Assembly (NCBI GenBank): GCA_020630475.1
Contig: JAHDBI010000008.1
Coordinates: 13,445-62,221, forward strand
Direction: 5' to 3'
Length of the DNA stretch: 48,777 nt
Origin: Saprospiraceae bacterium
GTDB lineage: Bacteria > Bacteroidota > Bacteroidia > Chitinophagales > Saprospiraceae
In this document: in pieces, positions 1 to 8,200 of the stretch
How the letters are laid out: each line of letters opens with the position of its first letter
Position numbering within the stretch: the first letter of the stretch is position 1
Notes under the pieces: generated by a model
Databases searched by the model: none
The model's input: the letters and a program-made list of their open reading frames with translations, nothing else
Told to the model about the DNA's origin: nothing
Program-made: the position numbers and the translations under genes

Positions 1-228
1 GCCAAGAAGCAATTTGAAGCCTCTGAAAAAAGTGTTGCAGCTCAAAGAGCGTCATATGCCAACGCACAGAAAAGATTTGATTTGGGTGCCATTAATACCT
101 TTGATTTTATCAATGCTAAAAATCAATTGGATAATGCCGAACTGAATTTAGTGATATCGAAATACGATTATATATTCAAAACAAAAGTGCTGGACTTTTA
201 TTTAGGAAACCCTTTGACACTTAATTAA
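1..228 (+). CDS. TolC-family outer membrane efflux protein, C-terminal part (5' end outside window)
   Basis: Frame 1 is open from the first base to a TAA at 226-228, giving the last 75 residues of a protein. It is rich in Ala, Asn, Lys and Gln with helical character and has the segment RFDLGAINTFDFINAKNQLD, typical of the last periplasmic coiled-coil hairpin of TolC/OEP outer membrane channels (arrangement G-x-x-x-x-x-D-x-x-x-A-x-N). The ending DFYLGNPLTLN resembles other Bacteroidota TolC proteins. It lies 18 bases upstream of a membrane-fusion adaptor on the same strand, the usual order in tripartite export operons. The start, signal peptide and first repeat lie outside the window, so substrate and pump type cannot be told. 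Confidence 0.85.
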   Translation, partial: AKKQFEASEKSVAAQRASYANAQKRFDLGAINTFDFINAKNQLDNAELNLVISKYDYIFKTKVLDFYLGNPLTLN

Positions 229-246
229 CCAACGAAGGACAACAAC

Positions 247-1620
247 ATGACTAAAAAGAAGAAGAAATCAAGAAATTGGATCATCATAAGTTTATTGTTG
301 ATTATAGGAATACTCGCCGCGATTGCATTCTTTAAAGCCAAGAACAAGCCTAAAGGAATAGAAGTCACTGTTGAAAAAGTAGAAAAAAGATCTATTCTCG
401 AAACCGTATCTGCTAGTGGAAGGGTTTTTCCAGAAAAAGAGATTAAGATTAGTTCGGATGTTTCAGGTGAAATCGTAGAACTCTTTGTGAAGGAAGGAGA
501 TAGCGTTCGTGTTGGTCAAGTATTGGCGAAAATAGATCCAGAATCTTATGTTTCTGCTGTAGACAGAGGAATTGCTGCATTAAATAGTTCGAAGTCTCAA
601 AGCGCCATGTCTCGTTCGCAAATTGAAAGTGCAAAAGCTCAAAAAGAACAAATTAATGCTCAGCTGGAAAATGCTAGATCTGTGCACAAAAGAAATGAGC
701 AATTGCTGAAAGATGGGGTAATCTCTCAATTAGATTTTGAACAATCTGAATCTAACTTGAATGCTTTAATCGCCAATTACAAAGCATCAGAAGCTAGTTT
801 AAAATCGGCAGAGGAATCTACCAAAGGATCAGAATTTGCCATTAAAAGTGCAGAGGCCAACTTAAAAGAATTACGAACCAATCTAAACAGAACAACCATC
901 AAAGCCCCTGCAAGTGGAATAGTCTCAAGCTTAAGTGTAGAACAAGGTGAACGTGTAGTAGGTACCATTCAAATGGCAGGAACTGAAATGATGAGAATCG
1001 CTAATTTAAACTCTATGGAAGTGCAGGTTGATGTCAGTGAGAATGATATTTTAAGAGTTAGCATGACGGATAATGTAAGTGTTGAAGTCGATGCTTATTT
1101 GGACAGAAAATTCAAAGGCACCGTCACTGAAATTGCAAATTCAGCTTCAAACATCTCAGGAGCAGCAGCAACATTGAATACTGACCAGGTAACAAATTTT
1201 GTAGTGAAGGTTCGTTTAGATCCTGATTCTTATAAGGATTTAACCAGTGATATTAATCCGTACCCATTTAGGCCAGGAATGTCTGCTACTGTAGATATTG
1301 AGACTGAAAAAACAGATGATATCATCAGTGTCCCAATTCAATGTGTAACGACAAGGGAAAGAAAATCGGAGGACGGTAAGAAAAAGAAATCTTCCATCGA
1401 CGAATTGGATGAAGTTGTATTTCTCCAAGAAGCTGATACGGTAAGAATGGTGGTTGTTTCTACGGGGATTCAGGATGACGACTTTATCCAGATTAATGCG
1501 GGCTTAGAGGAAGGTCAAACGGTAGTCAGTGGACCTTATTCTGCTGTGTCAAAAAAGCTTAAAGAAGGTGAACAAATTAGGATAAAAGAGGAAGATAACG
1601 AAGACGAAGAAAAGGATTAA
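247..1620 (+). CDS. HlyD/MacA-type periplasmic adaptor (membrane-fusion) protein
   Basis: This 457-residue protein probably links an inner-membrane transporter to the TolC channel encoded just upstream. A Lys-rich cytoplasmic N-terminus and one membrane segment (about 10-29) anchor it. The first half of a lipoyl-like domain (about 68-98, around SGEIVELFVKEGDSV) is followed by a long Ala/Gln/Glu/Ser-rich coiled coil (about 100-215) and the second lipoyl half (IKAPASGIVSSLSVEQGERV). Beta-barrel and membrane-proximal domains fill the rest. A Lys-rich insertion near 370-385 and an acidic tail are unusual. The membrane anchor and plan resemble MacA, which works with MacB-type ABC transporters, but no permease or ATPase follows; they may lie upstream of the window. 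Its stop codon overlaps that of the convergent gene. Confidence 0.9.
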   Translation: MTKKKKKSRNWIIISLLLIIGILAAIAFFKAKNKPKGIEVTVEKVEKRSILETVSASGRVFPEKEIKISSDVSGEIVELFVKEGDSVRVGQVLAKIDPESYVSAVDRGIAALNSSKSQSAMSRSQIESAKAQKEQINAQLENARSVHKRNEQLLKDGVISQLDFEQSESNLNALIANYKASEASLKSAEESTKGSEFAIKSAEANLKELRTNLNRTTIKAPASGIVSSLSVEQGERVVGTIQMAGTEMMRIANLNSMEVQVDVSENDILRVSMTDNVSVEVDAYLDRKFKGTVTEIANSASNISGAAATLNTDQVTNFVVKVRLDPDSYKDLTSDINPYPFRPGMSATVDIETEKTDDIISVPIQCVTTRERKSEDGKKKKSSIDELDEVVFLQEADTVRMVVVSTGIQDDDFIQINAGLEEGQTVVSGPYSAVSKKLKEGEQIRIKEEDNEDEEKD

Positions 1621-2207
1621 TCTGTCCCATATTTTACCCAATCTTGGTAATAATCGATATCACTCAGTTTAGGCAATTGATCATATTTCAATCCTAAACC
1701 ATTCACAATTTTGATGGTTTCTGCAAAAACTGTTGATGAGCTCCATTGTATGTTTTGAAATAACTGAGGGTACAAAGTTTTCATACCCAGAAGATAGTAG
1801 CCGCCATCAAATGTAGGACCAGTAACAATATCAGATTCATCCAGTTTTTGAAATGCGGATTCAATAATATCCTCATTGATTTGAATACAATCACTACCAA
1901 TGATAACGACCTTATCGTTTTCTTTAAGGGCTGCTTGAAATGCCACTGACATTCGCTCCCCTAGTCCTCCATCAAATTGTAATTTCTTTTTGAATAATGC
2001 ATTAGACCATTCATCATTGTCATGAATTTTTTGACTGTAAAACAACAGACGATTCGCTGGTACATTTTGTGCTACTTCGCGAGTATGAAGCATTAACTTC
2101 TTATAGATGTCCAAAGCTCTTTCATCACCAACATCTTTGGCAATTCTCGTTTTGACATGGCCTAAGACTGGATTTTTTACAAAAATGATTAGAGCTCTAT
2201 TCTGCAC
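1617..2207 (-). CDS. TIGR04282/DUF2064-family glycosyltransferase-like protein
   Basis: The 196-residue protein matches the small GT-A-fold family once called selenodomain-associated transferase 1 and now often named an arsenosugar-type glycosyltransferase. Seen are the N-terminal signature FVKNPVLGHVKTRIA (9-23), the acidic GSDC motif (104-107), equivalent to the nucleotide-sugar/metal site, and GPTFDGGYYLLG (130-141). Family length is about 190-230, so it is complete. The ATG lies inside the end of the upstream cytochrome gene (11-base overlap), so it is probably translated from the same mRNA. The family is known mainly from sequence; the sugar donor and acceptor cannot be inferred. No radical-SAM partner of arsenosugar synthesis is present nearby, so that role is not supported here. 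Confidence 0.85.
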   Translation of the reverse strand: MQNRALIIFVKNPVLGHVKTRIAKDVGDERALDIYKKLMLHTREVAQNVPANRLLFYSQKIHDNDEWSNALFKKKLQFDGGLGERMSVAFQAALKENDKVVIIGSDCIQINEDIIESAFQKLDESDIVTGPTFDGGYYLLGMKTLYPQLFQNIQWSSSTVFAETIKIVNGLGLKYDQLPKLSDIDYYQDWVKYGTD

Positions 2208-3222
2208 GTTTTTCGATGTAAGCCCTTAAATCTTCAACCATTTGGTCGGACATCTTTTCTTTTGTGTATTGAGGCATATAAGATTTCTTACCTGATTTTG
2301 TAGGCACTCCCCAACGGATAACTTGATACAATGAATGCGGAGCATAACCATTTGCCTTCCCTTTTAAATATTTAAACGAGAGTTTTGAATTATCTAAATC
2401 GAAATAAGAGTATCGTTGGCGTTTGTGACAATGCAAACAACTATTGTCATAAATCATCTTTCCATTTTCAGGATTACCTACGTAATCATAACCTTTTTTA
2501 CGATCTTCTGGCGGGTAAACAAAGTGTGCCTCTGCTCCTTTAGCAAATTTACTTTCTACGATAGCAAGAGCATCTTCTTGATCTTCTCCTGTATTCAGGG
2601 CAGATTCAACCAAGTCAAATTCTTCCCCATTAAGCAATAAGTCTCCCATTTTTAAATCGATCGTCCATAAATAAGCCAATATAGACTCTAACTCCCAATC
2701 ATCTAATTCTCTTCCTTGAGCGCATTCAACAGCACATAACTTGATCGCCTCACGAATATCATTTCTAGCTGGTTCAACTAATGCTCCATATTTTTTTTCG
2801 TAATCGCCATTGTAAAAAGTTTCTCTATTTACAGCTCCGTATAAAGTAGTTCCTTGCAAAAATGGAATCCCTTGCTCTTCAGAATATATCAATCTTTCTT
2901 GTGGATCTGGAGAAGCTAAGTCTATATCTTCCTTTACAATATTGTGACAAGAGGTACAAACAAAATGTTTGCTTTGCTTTTTCGTTTTCCCTCCTTTCTC
3001 TTTCGGTGCAAAACCTTCTTGAATAAGCAATCTTCCTGCTTCTGCACTGACTCCACCTTTTACGTTTTTATTGGGGTATTTGGAATCATCACTTTTGCCC
3101 AATTTTCTCATTACATCGGCTACAGAATCTTTTTCATCGATGATTATTTCAGTTTTAATGGTGGTACTAATTCCTACCAATAAAATCAATAATAAACCAA
3201 CTAAACTATACAATGCTTTCAT
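2197..3222 (-). CDS. Diheme c-type cytochrome, membrane-anchored or exported
   Basis: This 341-residue protein has a hydrophobic N-terminal segment (about 5-20) that serves as signal peptide or anchor. It carries two canonical heme-attachment motifs, CTSCH at 89-93 and CLHCH at 262-266. The second lies in a class-I cytochrome c domain with a likely Met axial ligand in SYMPQY (Met316). An extra Cys pair (CAVEC, 163-167) sits between the hemes. It probably carries electrons in the periplasm. The gene is six bases after a DUF5777 barrel gene and 11 bases into the next gene, within a tight minus-strand unit. The redox partner is not visible: no oxidase, peroxidase or dehydrogenase gene is next to it. 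Confidence 0.85.
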   Translation of the reverse strand: MKALYSLVGLLLILLVGISTTIKTEIIIDEKDSVADVMRKLGKSDDSKYPNKNVKGGVSAEAGRLLIQEGFAPKEKGGKTKKQSKHFVCTSCHNIVKEDIDLASPDPQERLIYSEEQGIPFLQGTTLYGAVNRETFYNGDYEKKYGALVEPARNDIREAIKLCAVECAQGRELDDWELESILAYLWTIDLKMGDLLLNGEEFDLVESALNTGEDQEDALAIVESKFAKGAEAHFVYPPEDRKKGYDYVGNPENGKMIYDNSCLHCHKRQRYSYFDLDNSKLSFKYLKGKANGYAPHSLYQVIRWGVPTKSGKKSYMPQYTKEKMSDQMVEDLRAYIEKRAE

Positions 3223-3228
3223 AAGCTA

Positions 3229-4101
3229 TTAGACTTTAAATCTTCTAGATATAGTGAATCCTAAACGAAACTGACCTTCCGCCCAATTTGAAGTCGTATT
3301 AGGAATATAATCCGTTTCTATAATGCCTGTAGAGTTCGTTAAGTTCAATTGAAATACATGACCACCACCAGTATCCCATTCAAATCCAACTCCAAGTATA
3401 GGATAATAGCCATTTTCTGCAGTTCTATATTCTGATATCGGAAGCGTACCATCGACAATTAGTCCAATAGATTTTGTCCATTGGTATTTCGCTGCAAATC
3501 CTACACTTACGAGATCATTTTTGTCTCCAGCAAACACTATGTTTCGGTAAGTCCAAGCTCCATTAAATTGAGCTGAAAAATATGGAGAGAATTTTCGTGA
3601 AATAATGAATGACAAGTGGTAGGACATTCTATGCGCTCTATTTTCAAAAAAATTGATTGTGCCTTCGTTTCTACTTTTTTCCATTGTAGAATAAGTCATT
3701 GCCGCTAACAAGGCTAAATTGAATGGTTGACTTCCCTCTACTTCTTGGGTGATTAATCTGATTTTTGAAAATCCTTGCACATTTTGTTTCAGTGGTCCTG
3801 CTCCTTTAGTTCGATTAATACCGAGCATTAAATTATCACTTAATCCTAATTCGACTCCAGTCAAAATATCGCTTGCATTTTCTAGTCCATAGAAATTTTT
3901 CCATCCCCCTTGTGCCCCTGCAAAATCCCCAAATCTATGTCCTATACGGATATCCATCTGTCCAGATCTAAGCATTTCTGTGGAATGCGTATTGATCACT
4001 CTTGTATCCTTGAAAGTGAGGTGTATTGTTTCTTGTGCTTGTACTGTTATTCCAATAAGGAAAAGAAAAACAACACACAGCTGTCTTATACTAAAATTCA
4101 T
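3229..4101 (-). CDS. DUF5777-family outer membrane beta-barrel protein
   Basis: The 290-residue product has a cleavable signal peptide (hydrophobic stretch 8-20 ending around VQAQ) and then alternating polar/aromatic strands ending in an aromatic/basic C-terminus (FTISRRFKV), as in outer membrane barrels. The family hallmark is near the mature N-terminus: TFKDTRVINTHSTEMLRSGQ, then RIGHRFGDF. DUF5777 proteins are common in Bacteroidota and have no assigned biochemical role. Here the gene sits between a heme lipoprotein (13 bases upstream) and a diheme cytochrome (6 bases downstream), which suggests a role linked to electron transfer or to housing a redox protein at the outer membrane. That link is inference from gene order only. 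Confidence 0.85.
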   Translation of the reverse strand: MNFSIRQLCVVFLFLIGITVQAQETIHLTFKDTRVINTHSTEMLRSGQMDIRIGHRFGDFAGAQGGWKNFYGLENASDILTGVELGLSDNLMLGINRTKGAGPLKQNVQGFSKIRLITQEVEGSQPFNLALLAAMTYSTMEKSRNEGTINFFENRAHRMSYHLSFIISRKFSPYFSAQFNGAWTYRNIVFAGDKNDLVSVGFAAKYQWTKSIGLIVDGTLPISEYRTAENGYYPILGVGFEWDTGGGHVFQLNLTNSTGIIETDYIPNTTSNWAEGQFRLGFTISRRFKV

Positions 4102-4114
4102 TTTTCGCTCTTTT

Positions 4115-4474
4115 TTAATTCTCTAAATAACCTTGCTCAATCCAACATTCAATGGTTTCAAATTCCTCTGGGGATAATTCAGTAAGTCCCGGTGAAGCCG
4201 ATAAAGGGGGCATATCTAAAGATATAATTTCTTGTTCGAATTTCTCAGGTGTCAACCAAGGAAGCATCGCGTCATAGGATGTAAAATCTTCGGGTCGAAA
4301 CCCACCGTCGTGACATCCTGAATAGGCACAATAGGTATTCAAAATTAAACGGACATCTGCATCATAAGTAATTGGATCAGATGGACAGTCTGGCGCATTT
4401 TCACTCACTTTATCATCTGTGCAACTAAAACAAAGCAATGCAACAAATACTAATATTGATATTCTTGTTAACAT
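4115..4474 (-). CDS. Small heme-binding lipoprotein with a CX4CH motif
   Basis: A 119-residue protein if it starts at the ATG at 4474. The longer reading to 4504 would need a GTG and would place extra residues before the signal peptide, so it is rejected. The N-terminus MLTRISILVFVALLCFSC is a lipoprotein signal with the lipid Cys at 18. The mature part has CAYSGCHDGG (Cys49, Cys54, His55), a CX4CH heme site rather than CX2CH. This spacing is familiar in short cytochrome-like lipoproteins of Bacteroidota and Planctomycetes that begin YDADVRLIL. The C-terminus has the pattern LSPEEFETIECWIEQGY, the usual terminal helix of such domains. It is the first gene of the cytochrome/DUF5777 unit. Heme attachment itself is inferred. 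Confidence 0.75.
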   Translation of the reverse strand: MLTRISILVFVALLCFSCTDDKVSENAPDCPSDPITYDADVRLILNTYCAYSGCHDGGFRPEDFTSYDAMLPWLTPEKFEQEIISLDMPPLSASPGLTELSPEEFETIECWIEQGYLEN

Positions 4475-4598
4475 ATTAAAGAAATTTGTATTACAAAAAT
4501 GCACAAATGACTGCGGATTTTCGATGGATTTAAGCTAAAATCCTCCTTTTAAATACGGATTAGAATAGAATTTGTGATAAGATTAAACTTTTTAGTGA

Positions 4599-4606
4599 TA
4601 ATTTTG
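4599..4606 (+). promoter_or_regulatory. Putative -7 promoter box of the bacilliredoxin gene
   Basis: TAATTTTG fits the Bacteroidota -7 consensus TAnnTTTG and lies 23 bases before the ATG at 4630, leaving a leader of about 17 bases. A TTG at 4572-4574 could be the -33 element, but the 24-base gap is longer than usual. Confidence 0.4.
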
Positions 4607-4629
4607 ATTCTTATAGTAAAATAGATAAA

Positions 4630-5043
4630 ATGTATCCACCAGAATTAACGGCTCCAATGGCCAAAGATTTAACAGATTTTGGATTTAGAGGAATTACCAG
4701 TCCAGAGGAAGTTGAACAGATTATAAAGAATCCAGAAGGTAGTGTTTTGGTTGTAGTGAACTCTGTTTGTGGGTGTGCTGCTGCGAATGCAAGACCGGGT
4801 GCAAAGATAGCCGCTCAGAATGCCAAAAGACCAGATCAATTAGTAACGGTATTTGCGGGTGTTGATTTTGAAGCTACGGATAAAGCGAGATCATTGATGT
4901 TACCGTATCCACCTTCTTCTCCTTCTATAGCCCTATTTAAGGAAGGAAAATTGGTGCATATGTTAGAGCGACATCATATTGAAGGTCGTTCAGCCCAAAT
5001 GATTGCGGACAACCTTATTCAGGCTTTCGATCATTTCTGTTAA
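4630..5043 (+). CDS. BrxA/BrxB-family bacilliredoxin (YphP/YqiW, DUF1094)
   Basis: This 137-residue thioredoxin-fold protein starts MYPPELTAPMAKDL and carries the CGC active-site motif (Cys47-Gly48-Cys49) in NSVCGCAAANARPG, the signature of bacilliredoxins. In Firmicutes these remove bacillithiol from mixed disulfides on oxidised proteins in the cytoplasm. A SPSIALF segment near residue 98 would hold the cis-Pro loop. Length and ends match the family. It is monocistronic, divergent from the cytochrome unit and followed by a strong bidirectional terminator. Whether this organism makes bacillithiol cannot be judged from the window. The pairing with a redox operon across a 155-base gap could be coincidence. 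Confidence 0.93.
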   Translation: MYPPELTAPMAKDLTDFGFRGITSPEEVEQIIKNPEGSVLVVVNSVCGCAAANARPGAKIAAQNAKRPDQLVTVFAGVDFEATDKARSLMLPYPPSSPSIALFKEGKLVHMLERHHIEGRSAQMIADNLIQAFDHFC

Positions 5044-5187
5044 AAGCTGTTTAGCCTTTCGGCGAATAGGATTAGCGAATACTTCATTTTTTGAATTTCG
5101 TCATGCTAAAAATGTGTGATCAGCAACTAGCACGGTTTGGTTTAGGGTCATTCAAGTGATGAGGTGTATCAACATTCCGCGAAAGCG

Positions 5188-5225
5188 AAAAAAAGCCGGA
5201 ACTCGCTACAAGAACCGGCTTTTAA
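5188..5225. terminator. Bidirectional intrinsic terminator between bacilliredoxin and giant repeat gene
   Basis: AAAAAGCCGG (ending at 5199) pairs with CCGGCTTTT (5215-5223) around a loop of about 15 bases. The A-run on the left and T-run on the right make it work on both strands. It lies between two convergent genes and ends just before the stop codon of the minus-strand gene. Confidence 0.8.
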
Positions 5226-5229
5226 AACC

Positions 5230-8200
5230 CTACTTAATAATTGAAATCTGATTGACTATTAATTCATTTTTCAATTTTACTTTTATATAGTACTGACCAG
5301 ATTTTAAATCTGTCAAATCAAAATCTAAATAATGATCTCCTTTGGATAAGGTTTGAGATATTTTACCTGCCCTCGTTATTTCACCCATATTTGAAACTAT
5401 TGACCATTCCACCGTACTTTCTTGACCTAGACTTAATTTCAATTTCAGATTGTTTTGAATTGGATTTGGAAAAGAAGTCATTTCACTTTGAATTGCGACA
5501 TTCCTATAAATCGTTACCCAATCACTATAAATAACAGAGGCATCCGATAAAACAAGCTTCAATCGATAAGTATAATTTTCACTTAAATCAATATCTAAAT
5601 CATCATAAGCGAATTCATACATATCTTCACCTGACACTTCTTTTAGGTCTTCAAAAATTTCATCCTCATTCATTCGCTGTAAGAAAATACTTCTGTAACC
5701 AAAGTCTTCTGACAACTGCCAAGAAAGCTCGTTATAATCTGTTTGAGCATATCCCTTGAATTCCAAAATATAGTCATCTACAATATTTACATTAGGTAGT
5801 TCAGTTAAACCTGCATCAATATTCATGATATAAGATGAACCCGTTATACTAAACATTGAAGTCTCCCCTACCGAATTAAAATCGTTGTCCATATCGTCAT
5901 TACTTCCCATATCCATTTGAGTAAATTCGTAACCTTCTGGTTTTACAACAGAGACATAGTAGTTGCCTGGAAGAATATTTTCAAATACATATTTACCTGC
6001 AAAGTTTGTGGTTGTTTGTTGAATCAAAACATTACTGGAATTCATCAAACGTACTTTAACCTCTTCCATACCTAAATCTTCCGCATCCTGAATTCCATCA
6101 TTATCCATATCCAACCAAACTCTAGAACCAATCATATTCGTTCCACCAATTAAACCGGCATCTAAATCCTTAAATAAAACCCCATGTGCTAGAGATACAA
6201 GATTTGAAGTACCCGTAGGATCTACATCCGAATCTAAAGAATCGTTCGTCCCTTGATCTACATCTGTAAACATCAGTCCTGTAGGTGGAACCACAGATAT
6301 AAAATAAACCCCTTGAGTCAATCCTGTGAAACAATATTCTCCATTAGCATTTGTGGTCGTAGAATTAATAACCGTTCCGTTGAATAGATGAAGATTTACT
6401 GTGACATTACTAACTCCATCCTCACCAGGATCCTGAATACCATTTTCATTATCATCCAGCCAAACAAAATTGCCCAATTCTCCTGGCTGATAAAATCCTG
6501 CATCAATATCCTTGTCATTTTCACCAGCACTAAGATTAAAGATATTGGTCGATCCAGGTTCCATGCCATTGGTAATATCAGAATCTTTAGTGTCATTTCC
6601 ACCTTGATCAGTTAAGGTAATCACATGACCAGCTGGTGTTTCAAATACGATATAATATGATCCAGGTTGGACATTTAGAAATTCGTAATATCCATCATCC
6701 AAGGTAGCATTGGTCATTGTAATATCCGTAGCAATAACGTCTCCAGTAACGTTTTTCAACGTCACCGTCACCCCATTAATCCCTGGCTCATCATCGTCTT
6801 GAATACCGTCAGAATTTAAATCTAACCAAACTCGATCTCCTATGGTTCCTGGTTCTTGTATTAAACCAATGTCAATACTATTATTTGTTTCACCTGAAAT
6901 CAAGGCTATTGTTCCAGTAGTACCAAATCCATTCGCAGAATTGATATCAGAATCAATCTCGTCATTTGAACCTACATTTGGATTTGTAAACAACATACCA
7001 CCGGTAGGCGTATGGCTTACATAATAGAATCCTGCTGGTACATTAGTGAATTGATAAAAGCCATCTGGGTTTGCCCCAACACCAGTGAATTGTGTGCTGA
7101 TTAAATTTCCATCTAGATCAAACAATCTGACCATTATACTATTAATTCCTGCTTCACCTGCATCTTGTATTCCGTTGGCGTTATCATCCGACCAAACGAA
7201 ATTTCCAATGGTTCCAAAGAAGTAGTAACCACCATCTAATTGTTGCGTTGAACCCGTAATCAACTCGGAAGTATTTACACCGTTTCCTCCAGTAATATCA
7301 GAATCAATTAAATCGTTTGTTCCCACATTGGCCATTGTTGCTTCCGTTCCATTTGGAAAATTCATTTGAACATAATACGTACCTAAGGGAAATCCCGTAA
7401 AACTATACGCCCCATTAGCATCCGTTGTGGTCGTTCCTTGGGACATATTTTGATCATCAAATAATTCAACTATCAAACCTTCTGTGCCCATTTCTGTGAC
7501 TAAATCTCTGATACCATCACCGTTGATGTCTTCCCATAATGTTCCAGTGATATTGATAAAACTTACTTCTTTAAATCCAGCATCAATATGGAGAAGTTGG
7601 TCTTCAAAATCTAAAAAGAAAACATCTGTGGTTCCTTCTATTCCCAGGATATTGATCACATCAGAATCAATGGTATTATCTACACCTTGTAAAGCCAAAG
7701 TAAATTCGTAACCCGGTGTCAATGTAAATTGAATTTGGTAGTTACCGGTATCTTGCACTATAAAAGCGTACTCCCCTTCCATGTCTGTTACCGTACTTAA
7801 AATTGAAGCACCGGTATCATCCAATACATTAACCGTAACTGCAGGCATGTTTGGTTCGCCTGGATCTCTTAACCCATTGCAGTTTTCATCATTCCAAATA
7901 GTTCCAAAGATTTGAATCGGATCTAATTCTTTGATACCTGCGTATATATTTGTGATGGTTTCTTCTTCATCCAGTGTGAAAATGTCTGTTGCACCACCTA
8001 AAGGAGTTACATTAACTACATCAGAGTCATTCTCATCAGAAGCTAAGTCAGCTGTTGTAAATTTGTAACCATCTGGAAGTTCGAATACTACAGAGTAATC
8101 ACCTGGATCAACATTTAAAAACTCGTACGAACCATCTGAATCTGTTGTGCTTTGATCCATGAGCATTCCCATCGTGTTCACCAACAGAACGTTGATGCCT

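Noticed and set aside
4475..4504. Longer heme lipoprotein start at 4504
   Set aside because: It would use a GTG and put ten residues before an otherwise complete lipoprotein signal peptide.
5041..5187. Small gene between the bacilliredoxin and the giant repeat gene
   Set aside because: Only very short frames without family features are present; the stretch is explained by the dispersed repeats and the terminator.
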